Shown here: positions 12,781-14,896 of the stretch, one piece after another
Numbering within the stretch: position 1 is the stretch's first letter
Layout of the letters: each line of letters begins with the position of its first letter
Assembly: GCA_020217265.1 (NCBI GenBank)
Contig: JAIWOS010000099.1
Coordinates: 1-14,896 of the forward strand
DNA: 14,896 nucleotides
Origin: Thiobacillus sp.
GTDB taxonomy: Bacteria > Pseudomonadota > Gammaproteobacteria > Burkholderiales > Thiobacillaceae
Reading direction: 5' to 3'
Made by a program: the position numbers and the translations under genes
The notes under the pieces: generated by a model
What the model saw: the letters and a program-made list of their open reading frames with translations, nothing else
Told to the model about the DNA's origin: nothing
Database searches by the model: none

Positions 12781-13781
12781 CAGGCGGCCCGTGCAAACCG
12801 GGAATAGCGTGCGCCGCATTGCTTGAACCGGCGCAGCGAAAAGAGCGGCTGGCACGGCAGTTCGCCGAGATCGAGCCGCGTGCGCATCGCCGCGATTTCC
12901 GCGAGCACGCTGGCGCGGTCCCGGCCGTGCACCATCGAGAAGAGGGTGTACGGCCACTCGGGCAGGCGGCGCGGGCGCCGGTAGCAGAGCGTGACGGCGG
13001 GTTCCCTGGCGAGCGCGCGGCCGACCGCGTCGACGCGCGCGTCGGGCACGTCCCAAACCACCATCGCGTTGGCCGTGTAGCCGAGCTCGCGGTGGCGCAC
13101 CACCACGCCGAAGCGGCGGATGATGGACAGCGCCTGCAGCTCGGAGATGCGCGCGAGGCAGGCGGACGTGTCGAGGCCGCAGCGCGCGGCGATCTGGGCA
13201 AAGGGATGGGGCGTCAACGGCAGGCCGTCTTCCAGCGCCGCCGCGAGGCCATAGTCGGCGGGCTGAAGCGCTCGGCGTAGCGCATCCGTGTCCACCGGCT
13301 GCCCCGCGCCGTCGAGATGCGCCTTGCCCGGGTGGGCCAGATCGAAGCCGAGGTCGATGTGAAAATCGCCCAGCATCGGCAGGTCGAGCGGAACAAGCCC
13401 GGTGTCGCGCCGGATGTCGGCGAGCACGTCCGACACGGCCTCGCGCGTCGGCGCGGTGACGACGAACCAGAGGTTGTAGCGGTGCTCGCGCTCGTAGTTG
13501 TGGTTCACCTCGGGGTGCGCGTCGATCGCGCGCGCGACCGCCTCGACCCGCTCGGGCGGACACGCCACCGCCGCGAGCGTGCTTGCGCCCAGCACGTGCG
13601 GGCGGAACACCGCGCCGATGCGTGAAATGTGGCCGGCGTCCATGAGGCGGCCAAGCGCGCGCAACACGGCCGCCTCGTTGCTGCCGAGCGCGGCGGCGAG
13701 CGCGGCGTAGGGCCGCTCGACCAGCGGAAAATCGCGCTGCCAGTCGTTCAGGAGGCTGAATTCGGTGTCGGTGAGCTTCAT
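12780..13781 (-). CDS. nirDL: NirDL fusion, siroheme decarboxylase
   Basis: A 333-aa protein with two AsnC/Lrp-like modules. The first (about 1-150) is NirD-like and has HNYEREH (94-100) before YNLWFV. The second (about 170-333) is NirL-like and has CYRRP (266-270), WPYTLF (276-281) and MVHGRDR (283-289). The linker near 140-170 (HIDLGFDLAHPGKAHL) is uncharged to mildly acidic and shows no frame disruption. Fused NirDL is known from Paracoccus; in pseudomonads the two are separate genes. It acts with NirG/NirH to remove two acetate carboxyls of siroheme. Its ATG overlaps the nirF stop by four bases. No Shine-Dalgarno stands out, in keeping with coupling. Confidence 0.9.
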   Translation of the reverse strand: MKLTDTEFSLLNDWQRDFPLVERPYAALAAALGSNEAAVLRALGRLMDAGHISRIGAVFRPHVLGASTLAAVACPPERVEAVARAIDAHPEVNHNYEREHRYNLWFVVTAPTREAVSDVLADIRRDTGLVPLDLPMLGDFHIDLGFDLAHPGKAHLDGAGQPVDTDALRRALQPADYGLAAALEDGLPLTPHPFAQIAARCGLDTSACLARISELQALSIIRRFGVVVRHRELGYTANAMVVWDVPDARVDAVGRALAREPAVTLCYRRPRRLPEWPYTLFSMVHGRDRASVLAEIAAMRTRLDLGELPCQPLFSLRRFKQCGARYSRFARAA

Positions 13782-14896
13782 AGTCCCGTCCTGTGTGCGC
13801 GTGCGGTGAAGAAGATGCCGCTGGGCTGCTCGACGGGCAGTTCGCCGAGCTTCCTGAAACTGGCGGTGTCGTAGATTTCGAGCTTGTTGGCGTCGCGCAC
13901 CGACAGCCACACGGCCTCGCCGCGCGGGGTGAATTCCATGTGCAGCACCGCCTTGCCGGGGGTGAGCGTGTGGACGATCTTCTGCGTCGGCACGTCGATG
14001 ACCTGCACCGTGTCGTAGTGCGGGAAGGCGAAGTTGACCCACAGCCGGCGGCCGTCGGGCTGCGCCATCACGAACACCGGCTGGCCGGCGACGGCGAGGG
14101 AGCCGACCTGTTTCCAGGTCGAGACGTCGACGATGACGACCTCGTGCCGACCCACGCCCGGGATGAAGGCGAGGTTGCCGACCATGGCCCAGGTTTCCAG
14201 GTGCGGCATCTTGTAGACCGGCAGTTTCTCCTCGCCGCGGCCGTAGTCGGGCAGCGCGCGCTTCACGCCAGCGTCGAGATTCCAGGTGTCGAGCACGGCG
14301 ATGCCGTTTTCGCCGTACAGCCCGGCGATGTACCAGCGGCCGTCGGGCGACACCAGGGCGTCGTAGGGCCGGGTGCCGATGTGGGCGAATTTCGTCAGCC
14401 GGGGACGTTTCGGATCGTCGGCGAGATCGGCGATCCAGATTTCTCCGGTGTCCCACAGGCTGAAGGCGAAACGGTTGCCGGAAATGTCTTCCAGGCCGAT
14501 CACCTTCGACCCGGTGGGAATGTCGGCGACGAGTTCGAGCGTGTCGGCGTCGAAGATCTTCACCCCGCCCGGCGTGTAGTTGGCCGCCGCGACGTAGCGG
14601 CCGTCCTGCGAGATGGCGCCGCCGATCGCGTTGCCCGACTGGATCACGCGTTTGACGATGCTGCCGTCGAGCATGTCGAGCTTGGTCAGCCCGCCGTCGC
14701 GGCCGAACACGTAGGCGTAGCGCTCGTCGCGCGAGAACACCGCCGAGGCGTGCGAGAGGTCGCCCAGCCCTTCGGTGCGGCCGAGCAGGGTCTTGCGCGT
14801 GGTGTCGAGCCGCACCACGCTGCCGCTGGCGCGCTCGACCGCGAGGCCGAGATCGCCGGTGCCGCGCGGCTCGGCCGCGTGCGCGGCGAACGCGAG
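13778..14896 (-). CDS. nirF: NirF, periplasmic heme d1 biosynthesis protein (5' end off right edge)
   Basis: 372 codons of NirF are present; the N-terminus lies beyond the window. The frame is open from the edge: the first residues read LAFAAHAAEPRGTGDLGLAV, the end of a signal peptide (cleavage probably after AHA) and the NirF start of the mature protein. The GTG at 14818 is therefore an internal Val, not the start. Then come LSHASAVFSRDERYAYVFGR, GGLTKLDMLDG and repeated propeller blades (for example YVAAANYTPGGVKIFD, TRPYDALVSPDGRWYIAGLY) as in the d1 domain of NirS, without a cytochrome c domain. NirF is needed late in heme d1 synthesis and interacts with NirS/NirN; its reaction is thought to be dehydrogenation or removal of a side chain. 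It overlaps nirDL by four bases. Confidence 0.92.
   Translation of the reverse strand, partial: LAFAAHAAEPRGTGDLGLAVERASGSVVRLDTTRKTLLGRTEGLGDLSHASAVFSRDERYAYVFGRDGGLTKLDMLDGSIVKRVIQSGNAIGGAISQDGRYVAAANYTPGGVKIFDADTLELVADIPTGSKVIGLEDISGNRFAFSLWDTGEIWIADLADDPKRPRLTKFAHIGTRPYDALVSPDGRWYIAGLYGENGIAVLDTWNLDAGVKRALPDYGRGEEKLPVYKMPHLETWAMVGNLAFIPGVGRHEVVIVDVSTWKQVGSLAVAGQPVFVMAQPDGRRLWVNFAFPHYDTVQVIDVPTQKIVHTLTPGKAVLHMEFTPRGEAVWLSVRDANKLEIYDTASFRKLGELPVEQPSGIFFTARAHRTGL

Overview
The window is GC-rich, gene-dense DNA from a denitrifying proteobacterium. The ribE-ribB(X)-ribH-nusB-thiL order, the short overlapping genes and the denitrification gene types point to a betaproteobacterium (Rhodocyclales or Thiobacillus-like). 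That placement is inference from gene content, not from a database match. No rRNA, tRNA, CRISPR array, insertion sequence or attachment site was seen.

Region 1 (about 1-3014, minus strand) is a riboflavin/thiamine housekeeping operon: ribE, a RibB fused to a degenerate GTP cyclohydrolase II domain (RibBX type), ribH, nusB and the 5' part of thiL, which runs off the left edge. A sigma-70-like promoter (TTCACC-17-TACAAT) lies just upstream of ribE. No FMN riboswitch is visible and ribD is absent. Region 2 (3103-5039) holds a nitronate-monooxygenase-like flavoprotein (minus) and, divergently, a small lipoprotein of unknown function (plus).

Region 3 (5089-9096, plus strand) is a nitric oxide module in two transcription units. 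Each is headed by a near-perfect FNR/Dnr-type box (TTGAC-N4-ATCAA) at class II spacing from a -10 element. The first unit encodes an unrecognised 114-aa three-helix membrane protein, then NorC and NorB, and ends in two tandem hairpins, the second with a T-run. The second encodes a 36-aa single-helix membrane peptide followed 3 nt later by nnrS. norQ and norD do not follow norB.

Region 4 (9106-14896, minus strand, convergent with nnrS) is a tightly overlapping heme d1 biosynthesis operon read as nirF (5' truncated by the right edge)-nirDL (fused)-nirG-nirH-nirJ-nirN. These genes convert siroheme to heme d1 for cytochrome cd1 nitrite reductase. nirS and nirE are not in the window and are presumably upstream or elsewhere.

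Together, regions 3 and 4 would make the cofactor for nitrite reduction to NO, reduce NO to N2O, and handle or sense residual NO. The least explained parts are the two small membrane proteins (114 aa and 36 aa) embedded in the NO-responsive units.
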